Notes under the pieces: generated by a model
What the model saw: the letters and a program-made list of their open reading frames with translations, nothing else
Told to the model about the DNA's origin: nothing
The model's database searches: none
Assembly: GCA_016744415.1 (NCBI GenBank)
Contig: JADGEL010000002.1
Location: 310,001 to 374,000 of the forward strand
Source of the DNA: Flavobacteriaceae bacterium
GTDB taxonomy: Bacteria; Bacteroidota; Bacteroidia; Flavobacteriales; Flavobacteriaceae
Length of the DNA stretch: 64,000 bases
Reading direction: 5' to 3'
Shown here: positions 19,118-28,171 of the stretch, piece after piece
How the letters are laid out: every line of letters begins with the position of its first letter
How positions within the stretch are numbered: the stretch's first letter is position 1
Made by a program: the position numbers and the translations under genes

Positions 19118-20428
19118 ATGAAAAACCTAGTATTACTTTTTACATTCGGAATGTTCTTTTCTCTCTCTTTGTTTTCACAAGAAGTTAAGTCTATTTCAAA
19201 ATCTGAAGTACTATCAAAAGTTTTAGAAGAAAATTATTCTTTAAAAATTTCTGAGCAAGAATATTTAAAAGCCCAAGCCGATTACAGGCAAACCAATTCA
19301 GTGTTTTTACCAAACATCACTGCATCTCATTCTGGGATTACAACCACTAACCCGTTAATGGCATTTGGCTCTAAACTAAATCAAGGAATATTAACAGCAG
19401 GAGATTTTAATCCTGACTTATTAAACAATCCTGATGAAGTTACCAGTTTTGCAACCATATTTCAAGTGCAACAACCGCTTATTAATTTAGATGGATTCTA
19501 CCAACGTAAAGCTGCTAAATACAAAATGAATGCAGTTGAATTACAAGCCTTGAGAACAAAAGATTATTTAACTTTTGAAGTTGAAAAATCCTACATGCAA
19601 TTACAATTGGCTTATAAAGCAGTTGATGTTTTTGAAAAAACCTATGACTTAACAATCGAAAATCAAAAGGTGGCAAAAAATAGTTACAAACAAGGGTATC
19701 TACAAAAAGCCGATTTATTGTCTGTTGATGTACGTGTAAACGAAGTTCAAAATCAATTACAAGCTGCAAAAAGCAACGTAGAAAACACTTCTGATTATTT
19801 ATCCTTTCTAATGAATGAAAAGGAACTTATGATTTTGATACCTTCAGATAGTTTGTCTATAAATACATTGGCTAACCCATTTAATATTATGGTATCTAAA
19901 AATAGAGCAGATATTAGAGCTATGCAATTGTCAACCGAGGCATATGAGGCTATTTACAAATCTGTAAAGATGGCTTTCTTACCTAGCTTAAATGCTTTTG
20001 GAAGTTATGAATTATACGATAAAAACATTTTTCAAGGAAGCGCAAACGGATATTTAGTTGGCGCATCATTAAGCTGGAACCTTTTTGATGGATATAAAAA
20101 TATTGGGAAATCACAAAAAACAAAAGCTCAATTTGACCAATCTGTTTTAGAATATGAACAATATATTTCGCAAAGCAAATTAGATCTAAACAAAGCAAAT
20201 AGGATGTTATTAGATGCCGATAACAAATTAAAATCGACAAGTTTAGCCTTAGAGCAATCTAAAGAATCTTTAAGAATAAGAACCAATAGATTTAAAGAAG
20301 GCTTAGAAAAAACAACTGATTTATTATTAGCCGAAACCCAATATGCTCAAAAACAATTAGAATATTATAAAACAATATTTGAATACAATTACGCATACCA
20401 ATACTTACAATTTTTAACAAAAGAATAA
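19118..20428 (+). CDS. TolC-family outer-membrane efflux protein
   Basis: This is the outer-membrane channel of a tripartite pump, 436 residues from the ATG at 19118, which gives a clean signal peptide (MKNLVLLFTFGMFFSLSLFSQ). The frame is open further upstream, but the extra 25 residues would bury the signal. Two repeated long coiled-coil halves are visible, the second ending in FKEGLEKTTDLLLAETQYAQKQ. It is first in an operon with adaptor and pump, with nine bases to the adaptor. Confidence 0.93.
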   Translation: MKNLVLLFTFGMFFSLSLFSQEVKSISKSEVLSKVLEENYSLKISEQEYLKAQADYRQTNSVFLPNITASHSGITTTNPLMAFGSKLNQGILTAGDFNPDLLNNPDEVTSFATIFQVQQPLINLDGFYQRKAAKYKMNAVELQALRTKDYLTFEVEKSYMQLQLAYKAVDVFEKTYDLTIENQKVAKNSYKQGYLQKADLLSVDVRVNEVQNQLQAAKSNVENTSDYLSFLMNEKELMILIPSDSLSINTLANPFNIMVSKNRADIRAMQLSTEAYEAIYKSVKMAFLPSLNAFGSYELYDKNIFQGSANGYLVGASLSWNLFDGYKNIGKSQKTKAQFDQSVLEYEQYISQSKLDLNKANRMLLDADNKLKSTSLALEQSKESLRIRTNRFKEGLEKTTDLLLAETQYAQKQLEYYKTIFEYNYAYQYLQFLTKE

Positions 20429-20437
20429 ATAGAACAC

Positions 20438-21511
20438 ATGAAAAAATATAGTATAATAATTGCTTTAGCACTTTTAACTACAAGCTGTGGCAGTGATGAA
20501 AATAAAGTAATCAATAAAAACAATTCACCTGCAATTCCTGTAAAAGTTAGTTCTATAAATGCTAATGTCAACAAACCATTTTTTACAGCTAGCGGAAAAA
20601 TTGAAGCAGTAGATAATACAACATTGAGTACTCGTACCAGTGGTTATGTAGATCATATTTATGTAAAAGTTGGCGATAAAGTAAAAAAGGGAGATTTATT
20701 AATTTCAATTAACAATGCTGATTTAAAAGCAAAACGTGCCCAAGTAAATGCTGGAATTATCGAAACAAAAGCAGCTTACAATATTGCTAAAAAAGATTAC
20801 AATCGTTACAAAAATTTATTCGCTAAAAACTCAGCTTCTCAAAAAGAGATGGATGATATGACTGCAAATTTCGAAATGGCAAAAGCACGTTTAGAAGCGG
20901 CAAATGAAATGATGAATGAAATAAATGCTCAGTTTAAATATGTTGATATTAAAGCTCCTTTCAGTGGAGTAGTAACAACCAAATTTATTGAAACTGGTGA
21001 TTTAGCAAATCCTGGAATGCCTTTAATTTCTGTAGAATCTCCAGAAAAATTTGATGTAACAGTAATGGTTGCTGAAAGTGAAATATCGCAAGTTATAAAA
21101 GAAACAACCGTAGAAGTTTTGGTAAAATCTATTGATAAAACTTTATCTGGAGTTGTAACTGAAGTAAGTACATCAGCAAATAATACAGGCGGACAATATT
21201 TAGTAAAAATCACTTTAAACAAAACAGATGCAGCTATTTTATCAGGCATGTACACCAACGTAAAGTTTCCATCAAATAAAAAATCAGCAATAAACAAGGT
21301 GTTGATTCCGATGGATATTATTGTAAAGAACGGACAACTTTCAGGAGTTTATACGGTAAGTCAAAACAACACCGCAATTTTACGCTGGTTGCGATTAGGT
21401 AAAACTTTTGGTGATGAAATTGAAGTTTTATCTGGTTTAAATGCTAACGAACAATACATTGTTTCAGCTAACGGAAAACTGTATAATGGAGCAAAATTAA
21501 CTGTACAATAA
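20438..21511 (+). CDS. RND efflux periplasmic adaptor (membrane fusion protein)
   Basis: This is a 357-residue lipoprotein. The signal ends in TTSCGS, so Cys 17 is the likely lipidation site. Lipoyl/barrel-sandwich halves flank an alpha-hairpin (about residues 95-165), with DHIYVKVGDKVKKGDLLISINN as the first lipoyl half and DIKAPFSGVVTTKFIETGD as the second. It bridges TolC and the pump. The hairpin is short, as in HAE-type adaptors. No metal-binding Cys/His/Met cluster is evident. Confidence 0.94.
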   Translation: MKKYSIIIALALLTTSCGSDENKVINKNNSPAIPVKVSSINANVNKPFFTASGKIEAVDNTTLSTRTSGYVDHIYVKVGDKVKKGDLLISINNADLKAKRAQVNAGIIETKAAYNIAKKDYNRYKNLFAKNSASQKEMDDMTANFEMAKARLEAANEMMNEINAQFKYVDIKAPFSGVVTTKFIETGDLANPGMPLISVESPEKFDVTVMVAESEISQVIKETTVEVLVKSIDKTLSGVVTEVSTSANNTGGQYLVKITLNKTDAAILSGMYTNVKFPSNKKSAINKVLIPMDIIVKNGQLSGVYTVSQNNTAILRWLRLGKTFGDEIEVLSGLNANEQYIVSANGKLYNGAKLTVQ

Positions 21512-21523
21512 AAGATAAAAGAA

Positions 21524-24500
21524 ATGAAAGAAGGATTAGCAGGTAAAATTGCAAAAGGCTTTATAAGTTCAAAACTTACAGTGCTTCTGATGATTGTATT
21601 TATGGTCATTGGAGTATATAGCTCATTCTTGATTCCGCGTGAGGAAGAGCCACAAATCAATGTGCCAATGGCAGATATCTTTGTTGGATATCCTGGAGCA
21701 AGCCCTACTGAAGTTGAATCTAGAGTTACACAGCCTTTAGAAAAATTAATCTCTAATATCAAAGGAGTTGAATATGTATATTCTACATCTATGAACGGAC
21801 AAGGAATGGTGATTGTTCAGTTTTATGTAGGTGAAGATGTTGAGCGTTCATTTGTAAAATTATACAATGAAATCAACAAGCATATGGATATTATGCCCGA
21901 AGGTGTTACCATGCCTTTGGTAAAAACACGCGCCATTGATGATGTGCCAATTTTGGGATTGACTTTGTGGAGTGAAACGTATGATGATTACCAATTAAAA
22001 CTCATCACACAAGAGTTATCTGATGAAATTGAAAAAGTAAATGAAGTCTCCGTTACCAAAACTATTGGAGGTCGAAACCGTCAGTTACGCGTTGTTCTAG
22101 ATAAAGACAAAATGGCTGAAAGTGGAATTGATTTTTTATCAATTTCGCAAATGATAAAAGCCAACAACCAACAACTAAATGCTGGTAATTTCAACAAAGG
22201 GGATACAGAGTTTACTGTAAAAACTGGCAGCTTTTTAACATCAGTTGAAGATGTAGAAAATCTTGTTGTAGGTGTTCAACAAAACACACCTATATATTTA
22301 AGTCAGATTGCAACAATACTAGATGGGCCTGAAATTCCAAGAGAATATGTTGCCTTAGGATATGGACAAGCAAGTGAAAAATCTAGAACTTATAATTCTG
22401 AATATCCTGCAGTAACAATTTCAGTAGCAAAAAGACAAGGGGCTGACGCTATGAAATTAGCTTCAGTAATTTTAGGCAAAGTAGAGCACTTAAAAAAGAC
22501 TTTAATTCCTGATGATGTGCATGTTGAAGTTACCAGAAATTATGGAGAAACTGCATCCCAAAAAGTATCAGAATTATTATTACATCTCATGGGCTCAATT
22601 TTAGCGGTTACCTTAGTCGTTATGCTATCAATGGGATGGCGTGGTGGATTGGTTGTATTTTTATCTGTACCAATTACTTTTGCCTTGACCCTGTTGAGCT
22701 ATTATATGTTAGATTATACCTTAAATCGAATTACTTTATTCGCCCTCGTATTTGTTACAGGTATTGTAGTTGATGACTCTATTATCATTGCCGAAAATAT
22801 GCACAGGCATTTTAAAATGAAACGCTTGCCTTTTAAGCAAGCAGCATTATATGCTATTAATGAGGTTGGCAACCCAACAATTTTGGCAACCTTTACAGTA
22901 ATTGCATCCGTATTACCGATGGCATTTGTTTCGGGAATGATGGGTCCTTATATGGCACCAATGCCAATTGGAGCATCTATCGCTATGATTTTATCATTGT
23001 TTGTTGCATTGACTATTACACCCTATTTAGGCGTAATTTTCTTAAGAGAAAAAAGTAAAAAAGGAAAGAAGCCAAAAGTTCACAAGCCTCTAGAAAAAAC
23101 TCTTATTTACAGAATCTATAACCGATTAGAAAAACCATTAATTGAAAATTCAAAAATTAGATGGGCTTTCTTAGGCGGTACTTTCTTTGTTCTTTTTGCA
23201 ACCATGGGATTATTTTACACCAATTCAGTTGCTGTAAAAATGCTGCCTTTTGATAATAAAAATGAATTTCAAGTAGTCATCGATATGCCTGAGGGCACTA
23301 CACTAGAGCGAACCTTAGTTGTTACTAAAGAAATTTCACAATACTTGGCTACACAACCAGAGGTAATGAATTACCAAAGTTATGTGGGCACCTCAGCGCC
23401 AATCACTTTTAATGGATTGGTACGTCATTATGATATGCGTGGGGGTAGTAATATGGCAGATATTCAAGTAAACTTAACTGACAAGCACGATCGTAAACAG
23501 CAAAGTCATGAATTGGCGAGTATGATGCGTCCTGCTATCCAAAAAATTGCAGCTCAATACAATGCTAATGTAAAAATTATTGAAGTTCCGCCAGGGCCAC
23601 CAGTATTATCTACAATTGTTGCCGAATTTTATGGACCTGATTATGAAACTCAAATTGATATTGCCAATCAAATTCAAAATATACTGATAAATACAAATGA
23701 TGTTGTAGATGTAGATTGGATGGTTGAAGCAGATCAAAAAGAATATGATTTTGTGATAGATAAAGAAAAAGCAATAATATACGGTATCACACCACAGCAA
23801 ATTGTTTTTACTATGAACATGGCATTGTCAGATAGAGCAATTACTAGTTTGTATGATGAGAATGCATCAAAACGTGTTGGTCTACTTTTATCTTTAGATG
23901 AAAAAGAAAAGTCAACTATTAGCGATATTTCACAGCTAAAAATAAAATCGCAAATGGGCGCTATGATAACTATTGGTGATTTAGTTGACATACAAGAAAC
24001 CATAAAAGCGAAGAATATTTATCGTAAAAATCAAAAACGAGTAGTGTATGTCACAGCTGATATGGCAGGTGAATTAGAAAGTCCAGCATATGCTATTTTA
24101 GGGATGGCAGATAAATTAAAAGAAGTAAAAATTCCTGAAGGATTTACTTTAGAAGAGTCTTATTTATCACAACCAGAATACGAAGATAATTACACAGTAA
24201 AATGGGATGGAGAATGGCAAATTACTTTAGAGGTATTTAGAGATTTAGGTGTTGCCTTTCTGGTAGCCATTATCTTTATCTACATCTTAATTGTTGGTTG
24301 GTTTCAAAACTTCAAAGCACCTATGGTGATGATGGTTGCGATTCCATTATCGCTTATCGGAATCATTTTAGGACACTGGATGATGGATGCCTTTTTTACA
24401 GCAACATCATTTATTGGGATGATTGCTCTGGCAGGAATCATGGTTCGAAATTCAGTACTTTTAATTGACTTTGTTAACCTAAGATTGAATGAAGGTGTGC

Positions 24501-24724
24501 CTCTCAAAAAAGCAGTTATTGAAGCTGGAGCTGTAAGAACAACCCCAATTTTATTAACCGCAGGAACCGTAGTTATTGGAGCTTTTGTTATTTTGTTTGA
24601 CCCTATCTTTCAAGGATTGGCAATTTCATTAATGGGAGGTACAATTGTATCAACAGTACTAACTTTATTGGTAGTCCCACTGGTATATTATTTAATAGAA
24701 CGTAAAAATCATAAAGAAGAATAA
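21524..24724 (+). CDS. RND-family efflux pump, inner-membrane permease
   Basis: This 1066-residue proton-driven exporter has the AcrB-type layout: membrane segment 1, a large periplasmic porter loop, segments 2-7, a second loop and segments 8-12. The proton-relay segment 4 reads VFVTGIVVDDSIIIAEN with the paired aspartates of HAE-type pumps. That argues for organic or hydrophobic substrates rather than the heavy-metal class. The N-terminus carries IPREEEPQINVPMADI. It is followed after one base by a PII-like gene, an association more often seen with metal-type RND pumps, so the substrate remains open. Confidence 0.95.
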   Translation: MKEGLAGKIAKGFISSKLTVLLMIVFMVIGVYSSFLIPREEEPQINVPMADIFVGYPGASPTEVESRVTQPLEKLISNIKGVEYVYSTSMNGQGMVIVQFYVGEDVERSFVKLYNEINKHMDIMPEGVTMPLVKTRAIDDVPILGLTLWSETYDDYQLKLITQELSDEIEKVNEVSVTKTIGGRNRQLRVVLDKDKMAESGIDFLSISQMIKANNQQLNAGNFNKGDTEFTVKTGSFLTSVEDVENLVVGVQQNTPIYLSQIATILDGPEIPREYVALGYGQASEKSRTYNSEYPAVTISVAKRQGADAMKLASVILGKVEHLKKTLIPDDVHVEVTRNYGETASQKVSELLLHLMGSILAVTLVVMLSMGWRGGLVVFLSVPITFALTLLSYYMLDYTLNRITLFALVFVTGIVVDDSIIIAENMHRHFKMKRLPFKQAALYAINEVGNPTILATFTVIASVLPMAFVSGMMGPYMAPMPIGASIAMILSLFVALTITPYLGVIFLREKSKKGKKPKVHKPLEKTLIYRIYNRLEKPLIENSKIRWAFLGGTFFVLFATMGLFYTNSVAVKMLPFDNKNEFQVVIDMPEGTTLERTLVVTKEISQYLATQPEVMNYQSYVGTSAPITFNGLVRHYDMRGGSNMADIQVNLTDKHDRKQQSHELASMMRPAIQKIAAQYNANVKIIEVPPGPPVLSTIVAEFYGPDYETQIDIANQIQNILINTNDVVDVDWMVEADQKEYDFVIDKEKAIIYGITPQQIVFTMNMALSDRAITSLYDENASKRVGLLLSLDEKEKSTISDISQLKIKSQMGAMITIGDLVDIQETIKAKNIYRKNQKRVVYVTADMAGELESPAYAILGMADKLKEVKIPEGFTLEESYLSQPEYEDNYTVKWDGEWQITLEVFRDLGVAFLVAIIFIYILIVGWFQNFKAPMVMMVAIPLSLIGIILGHWMMDAFFTATSFIGMIALAGIMVRNSVLLIDFVNLRLNEGVPLKKAVIEAGAVRTTPILLTAGTVVIGAFVILFDPIFQGLAISLMGGTIVSTVLTLLVVPLVYYLIERKNHKEE

Positions 24725-24725
24725 T

Positions 24726-25031
24726 ATGAAATTATTAATGGTTACATCAGTAGAAGCGTTTCACAATGACATTCTTCAACTATTTAAAAAAGCAGGGATT
24801 CATAACTTTAGTGAATCAGATATTGGTGGACATAAAACTGCCGCACCAGTAATGACATCATCAAATTGGTTTGCAGCAGGTAAATCTGGAACACAATCAA
24901 ATTTATTTTTCTCTTTTACCGAAGATAAAAATATAGATACAATGTTTAACTTATTAAGAGATTACAATAAGAATTTAGAAACAAACAATCCTATTAGAGC
25001 GATTGTTTTACCAATAGAAAGAACCCTTTAA
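24726..25031 (+). CDS. PII-like small protein (DUF3240-like, tentative)
   Basis: This is a 101-residue soluble protein. The pattern MKLLMVTSVEAFHNDILQLFKKAGIHNF, then GGHK, then a long polar loop and a C-terminal strand (IRAIVLPIER), fits the ferredoxin-like fold of PII-like proteins. It starts two bases after the pump stop codon and so is translated with it. Such proteins could bind a metal or nucleotide and regulate the pump. Assignment rests on pattern, not on a search. Confidence 0.6.
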   Translation: MKLLMVTSVEAFHNDILQLFKKAGIHNFSESDIGGHKTAAPVMTSSNWFAAGKSGTQSNLFFSFTEDKNIDTMFNLLRDYNKNLETNNPIRAIVLPIERTL

Positions 25032-25042
25032 AATCAAAAATT

Positions 25043-25228
25043 ATGAAGAACAGATTTATCAGAGCAATCGCCGGAACATTTATATTAATCAGCTTGGTAC
25101 TATCAGTTTATGTTAGTCAAGATTGGTTGTGGTTTACCGCATTTGTAGGTGCCAACTTGTTACAATCATCATTTACACGATGGTGTTTAATGGAGAAGAT
25201 TTTAGATAAACTTGGAGTAAAAGATTAA
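25043..25228 (+). CDS. DUF2892-family small membrane protein
   Basis: This is a 61-residue protein with two membrane segments (about residues 8-23 and 27-45) and the family pattern FIRAIAGTFILISLVL ... WLWFTAFVGANLLQSSFTRWC. It is the last gene of the efflux operon, eleven bases after the PII-like gene, and is followed by a terminator. A second small two-span protein ends the neighbouring thiol operon, another similarity between the two clusters. Confidence 0.75.
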   Translation: MKNRFIRAIAGTFILISLVLSVYVSQDWLWFTAFVGANLLQSSFTRWCLMEKILDKLGVKD

Positions 25229-25255
25229 CAAGTTATCGTTTTTTTAACCCCGTTA

Positions 25256-25296
25256 AATAGGATTCATTATTAATTTAATGAGTCCTATTTTTTTTT
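25256..25296 (+). terminator. Terminator of the RND efflux operon
   Basis: Thirteen-base arms 25256-25268 and 25277-25289 with an eight-base loop are followed by a run of T (25288-25296). This is a classical rho-independent terminator 28 bases after the last stop codon. Confidence 0.85.
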
Positions 25297-25378
25297 AATT
25301 TTATATCATCAATTAAAAAAATTATTTTCAAAAAAATGCAATAGATTTAAAAACTTACGTCTTTGTATTTGAAGACCT

Positions 25379-25398
25379 ATTATAAAAGTCTTTATAAT
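25379..25398 (+). promoter_or_regulatory. Palindrome overlapping the start codon of the ECF sigma gene
   Basis: ATTATAAA (25379-25386), four bases, then TTTATAAT (25391-25398) form a perfect 8-bp inverted repeat whose last bases are the A and T of the ATG at 25397. A second short one (GTCTT 25359-25363 with AAGAC 25372-25376) lies just upstream. This could be an operator or a hairpin hiding the start codon. Confidence 0.4.
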
Positions 25399-25939
25399 GA
25401 ACCAAGAATCAGAAAACAACAAAAAGCTAAACGAGTTTTTCGGTAAAGAATACCAATCACTTAAAGGCTATGTCAATTCAAGAATAAAGAACAGTATCAA
25501 TCGTGATGCTGAAGATATTATTCAAGAAGTTGCATTAAAACTGTTTTCTGGAGCGGATGGGTATTCGCCTATAAACAACGTTGCTGGTTTTGTGTATTTT
25601 TCAATTAAAAACAAAATCATTGATATAATGCGAAGCAACAAACAAGTGGTTAGTGATGAAAATCAAAGTGAAGCTAAATTAATTGAATTTACTGAAATAC
25701 TTTATGGCACATCAGACAATTCATATTCTGAAAAACTCAAAGATGAATTAAAAACATGCATCATGAATTTAAAACCTGATTATCGTGACATTATCATTGC
25801 AGTTGATTTTGAAGGGTATACCTACAAAGAAATTGCTTACGAAACAGGAATTCCAGAAGGAACATTAATGTCTAGAAGGCATAGAGCAATTTCATTATTG
25901 TATAAAAAATTAGAACACAAAAAAGAGAATATTAATTAA
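25397..25939 (+). CDS. RNA polymerase sigma factor, ECF type
   Basis: This is a 180-residue sigma-70 family protein with region 2 (about residues 17-85, RDAEDIIQEVALKLFSG and GFVYFSIKNKIIDIMRS) and region 4 (about 115-172, LKPDYRDIIIAVDFEGYTYKEIAYETGIPEGTLMSRRHRAISLL). Regions 1 and 3 are missing, which defines the ECF group. Two small genes follow, the first a membrane protein, a position often held by an anti-sigma factor. No known anti-sigma domain is recognisable. Confidence 0.9.
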   Translation: MNQESENNKKLNEFFGKEYQSLKGYVNSRIKNSINRDAEDIIQEVALKLFSGADGYSPINNVAGFVYFSIKNKIIDIMRSNKQVVSDENQSEAKLIEFTEILYGTSDNSYSEKLKDELKTCIMNLKPDYRDIIIAVDFEGYTYKEIAYETGIPEGTLMSRRHRAISLLYKKLEHKKENIN

Positions 25940-25953
25940 AAAATAAGTTAAAA

Positions 25954-26367
25954 ATGGGAAATTTCTTTAAACATAAAATGAGAGGTAAATCTCCAGGAGT
26001 AATTGTAGGATGGGTAATCTTAGGCGCAATTGGTATTGGAGCATTAGCCATATTATTTGGCTTTGTAATCATGTGGCTTTGGAACTGGTTAATGCCAGAA
26101 CTATTTGGGTTGCCAGCACTTACATATTGGCAAGCAGTTGGTATTTTTATATTGTTCAAAATCCTTCTTGGTAGCTGTGGTAGCGGAGGCGGTAATTGTA
26201 ACAACCCTTCAAAACACTCAAAGTCAGAATGTGAAAGTGATTCTAAAGGCAGCTTTAGCAAATGGAAACACTACGATAAGTTTTGGAAAGATAAAGGCGA
26301 GAAAGCGTATAATGAGTATGTAGAACAAAAAGACACACCACAAACTGATGAAACAACCAAACAGTAA
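25954..26367 (+). CDS. Membrane protein of the sigma-factor operon
   Basis: This is a 137-residue protein with two membrane segments (about residues 16-41 and 55-74), then a Cys-containing turn (LLGSCGSGGGNCNN) and a charged Lys/Glu-rich tail. It follows the ECF sigma gene by 14 bases, so it may sense an envelope or metal signal for it. No catalytic motif is seen. Its last 20 bases overlap the next gene. Confidence 0.7.
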   Translation: MGNFFKHKMRGKSPGVIVGWVILGAIGIGALAILFGFVIMWLWNWLMPELFGLPALTYWQAVGIFILFKILLGSCGSGGGNCNNPSKHSKSECESDSKGSFSKWKHYDKFWKDKGEKAYNEYVEQKDTPQTDETTKQ

Positions 26368-26581
26368 GTTACTCATATTTAGAACTGATATTAAGACTAA
26401 GAAGAAAGTCAAAGCAGTTAAACCTCTTTTTAACAACCATATTAATATACTCGATTGGTCAGTTGATTTAGAAGATATAGACAATGTTCTTTGGATTAAA
26501 GCTACAGAACAATTGGCTGAAAGCGATGTGATTAACCTTATTAAACCAATAGGATTTTATTGTGATGCTTTGGCTGATTGA
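26348..26581 (+). CDS. Small HMA-like (ferredoxin-fold) protein, no metal-binding cysteines
   Basis: This is a 77-residue soluble protein of pattern LLIFRTDI - helix - ILDWSVDLEDIDNVLWIKA - helix - GFYCDALAD. It is reminiscent of heavy-metal-associated domains, but the usual CxxC in the first loop is absent (KTKKK instead). The gene starts within the end of the previous one, so it is translated with the sigma operon. Function unknown; the fold suggestion is tentative. Confidence 0.55.
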   Translation: MKQPNSKLLIFRTDIKTKKKVKAVKPLFNNHINILDWSVDLEDIDNVLWIKATEQLAESDVINLIKPIGFYCDALAD

Positions 26582-26599
26582 TAACTGAGATAAAATAAC

Positions 26600-27736
26600 A
26601 TGCGATTTAAAAAACTTATAAAACGAATGATAATAACAATAGTGACAATAGTAGGAGTAATTGTACTATCGTATTTAATTTTTACTAATTATTATCCGAG
26701 TTTTGGTGGAGATATTTCAAAAGAGCAACAGATTATATATGAAGTTTCCAATCAATATAAAAATGGAAAGTTTAACAACATTAAGCCAGTTCCTAAGGAG
26801 TTGGGTTTTTCAGAAACTGTAAAATTGGCTTATACATTTTTCACAACTAAAACTCCAAATGGTCGTCCGAAAGAAGATTTAAAAGTAGCCAAACTAGATT
26901 CTACACTAGTTGCTGATTATGTAGGTAATTCAAGATTAGTTTGGTTTGGGCATTCATCCTTTCTTTTGCAAATAGATGGTTTGAATATTTTAATTGACCC
27001 AATGTTTGGAAACGTTGCAGCACCTCATCCCCTACTTGGTGGAAATAGGTTTAATAAAGAATTTCCACTTGAAGTTGAAAAATTACCACAAATTGATGCC
27101 GTTATTTTTTCGCATGATCACTACGATCATTTAGACTATCAAACTATCTTAAAAATAAAGGATAAAACGCGTCATTTCTTTACTCCGCTAGGAGTTGGTT
27201 TACACTTAAATGCTTGGGGTGTAGCATCAAATAAAATAACAGAATTAGATTGGTGGCAAGAAATTCAGTTTAAAACATTAACTCTTGCATGTACGCCAGC
27301 ACAACATTTTTCTGGCAGAAAATTAAATAATTCGCAGAGCACATTATGGAGTTCATGGGTAATTCAATCTAAAAATGAAAGTATTTACTTTAGTGGAGAC
27401 AGTGGCTATGGCTCTCATTTTACTGAAATTGGTAATAAATATGGCCCTTTTGACATTGCTTTAATGGAGTGTGGTCAATACAATGAAAGATGGTCCGATA
27501 TACATATGATGCCAGAAGAAACAGCCCAAGCTGGATTAGATGTTAACGCTCGCAAAATAATACCAATTCATTGGGCAGGATTTAAATTGGCCTTACACGA
27601 TTGGACCAACCCAATAATACGCGTTCAAGAAAAAGCAAAAGAATTAGATCTTGAAGTTATAACACCAAGAATAGGAGAAGAAATAATAATTAAAGACTCT
27701 ATTAATAGTTATACTAATTGGTGGAAAGATCTATAA
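26600..27736 (+). CDS. MBL-fold metallo-hydrolase (UlaG/NAPE-PLD-like)
   Basis: This is a 378-residue hydrolase. An N-terminal membrane anchor (about residues 10-29) is followed by a metallo-beta-lactamase domain. Metal ligands are visible in FSHDHYDHLDY (about residues 170-180), a later His in TPAQHFSGR, the Asp in FSGDSGYG and the final His in PIHWAGF. The pattern LVWFGHSSFLLQIDGLNILIDPMF is typical of the UlaG/NAPE-PLD branch, which cleaves phosphodiester or lactone bonds. The substrate is unknown. It is the last conserved gene before the accessory islet. Confidence 0.88.
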   Translation: MRFKKLIKRMIITIVTIVGVIVLSYLIFTNYYPSFGGDISKEQQIIYEVSNQYKNGKFNNIKPVPKELGFSETVKLAYTFFTTKTPNGRPKEDLKVAKLDSTLVADYVGNSRLVWFGHSSFLLQIDGLNILIDPMFGNVAAPHPLLGGNRFNKEFPLEVEKLPQIDAVIFSHDHYDHLDYQTILKIKDKTRHFFTPLGVGLHLNAWGVASNKITELDWWQEIQFKTLTLACTPAQHFSGRKLNNSQSTLWSSWVIQSKNESIYFSGDSGYGSHFTEIGNKYGPFDIALMECGQYNERWSDIHMMPEETAQAGLDVNARKIIPIHWAGFKLALHDWTNPIIRVQEKAKELDLEVITPRIGEEIIIKDSINSYTNWWKDL

Positions 27737-27872
27737 GTTCATTTTCATCTACTTGTTTTGAATTCTTAAAATCAACTCTGTATTTTTTTTAATCAAATTT
27801 TTATATTGTGATGCCCTACTAGATTAACCAGTTGACTCTTTGATAAAAAAAACACTAGCTTCGCTTATCATA

Positions 27873-27916
27873 GGATATAACTAATTAAAACTCATCATAT
27901 CCAACCGTTACCTACA
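27873..27916. repeat. Left inverted end of the small-gene cassette
   Basis: CCGTTACCTACA (27905-27916) is repeated in inverse orientation at 28353-28367 as TGTAGGTAACAACGG, with three extra bases. A small stem (GGATAT 27873-27878 with ATATCC 27897-27902) lies just outside. The two ends enclose two small ORFs. The rest of the 195-base gap after the MBL-fold gene shows no gene. Confidence 0.45.
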
Positions 27917-27931
27917 ATTTGAAAAACATAT

Positions 27932-28162
27932 ATGAATACAACATTAATTGGAATTGCACTTTTGTTTCTATTTTCATTAATAAAAAAAGACAGCAAATAT
28001 GCGCATCTTGGAATTAACTTAAGCCGAATATATTGTCCGAAATGTAATTTGAAACAACCGATTATTAGAAAACCTGCGAATGAAAGACAAACATTATACG
28101 GAGGTCATACTTGCAAAAACTGCAAGACTGAAATGGATAAATATGGAGTTGAAATAAATTAA
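27932..28162 (+). CDS. Small membrane protein with zinc-ribbon cysteines
   Basis: This is a 76-residue protein with an N-terminal membrane segment (residues 4-17) followed by a soluble part with two Cys pairs, CPKC (about 35) and CKNC (about 61), spaced as in a zinc ribbon. No family is recognised. It sits in the islet between inverted ends and next to another tiny membrane protein, and is probably accessory DNA. Confidence 0.6.
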   Translation: MNTTLIGIALLFLFSLIKKDSKYAHLGINLSRIYCPKCNLKQPIIRKPANERQTLYGGHTCKNCKTEMDKYGVEIN

Positions 28163-28171
28163 TTGCAAATT

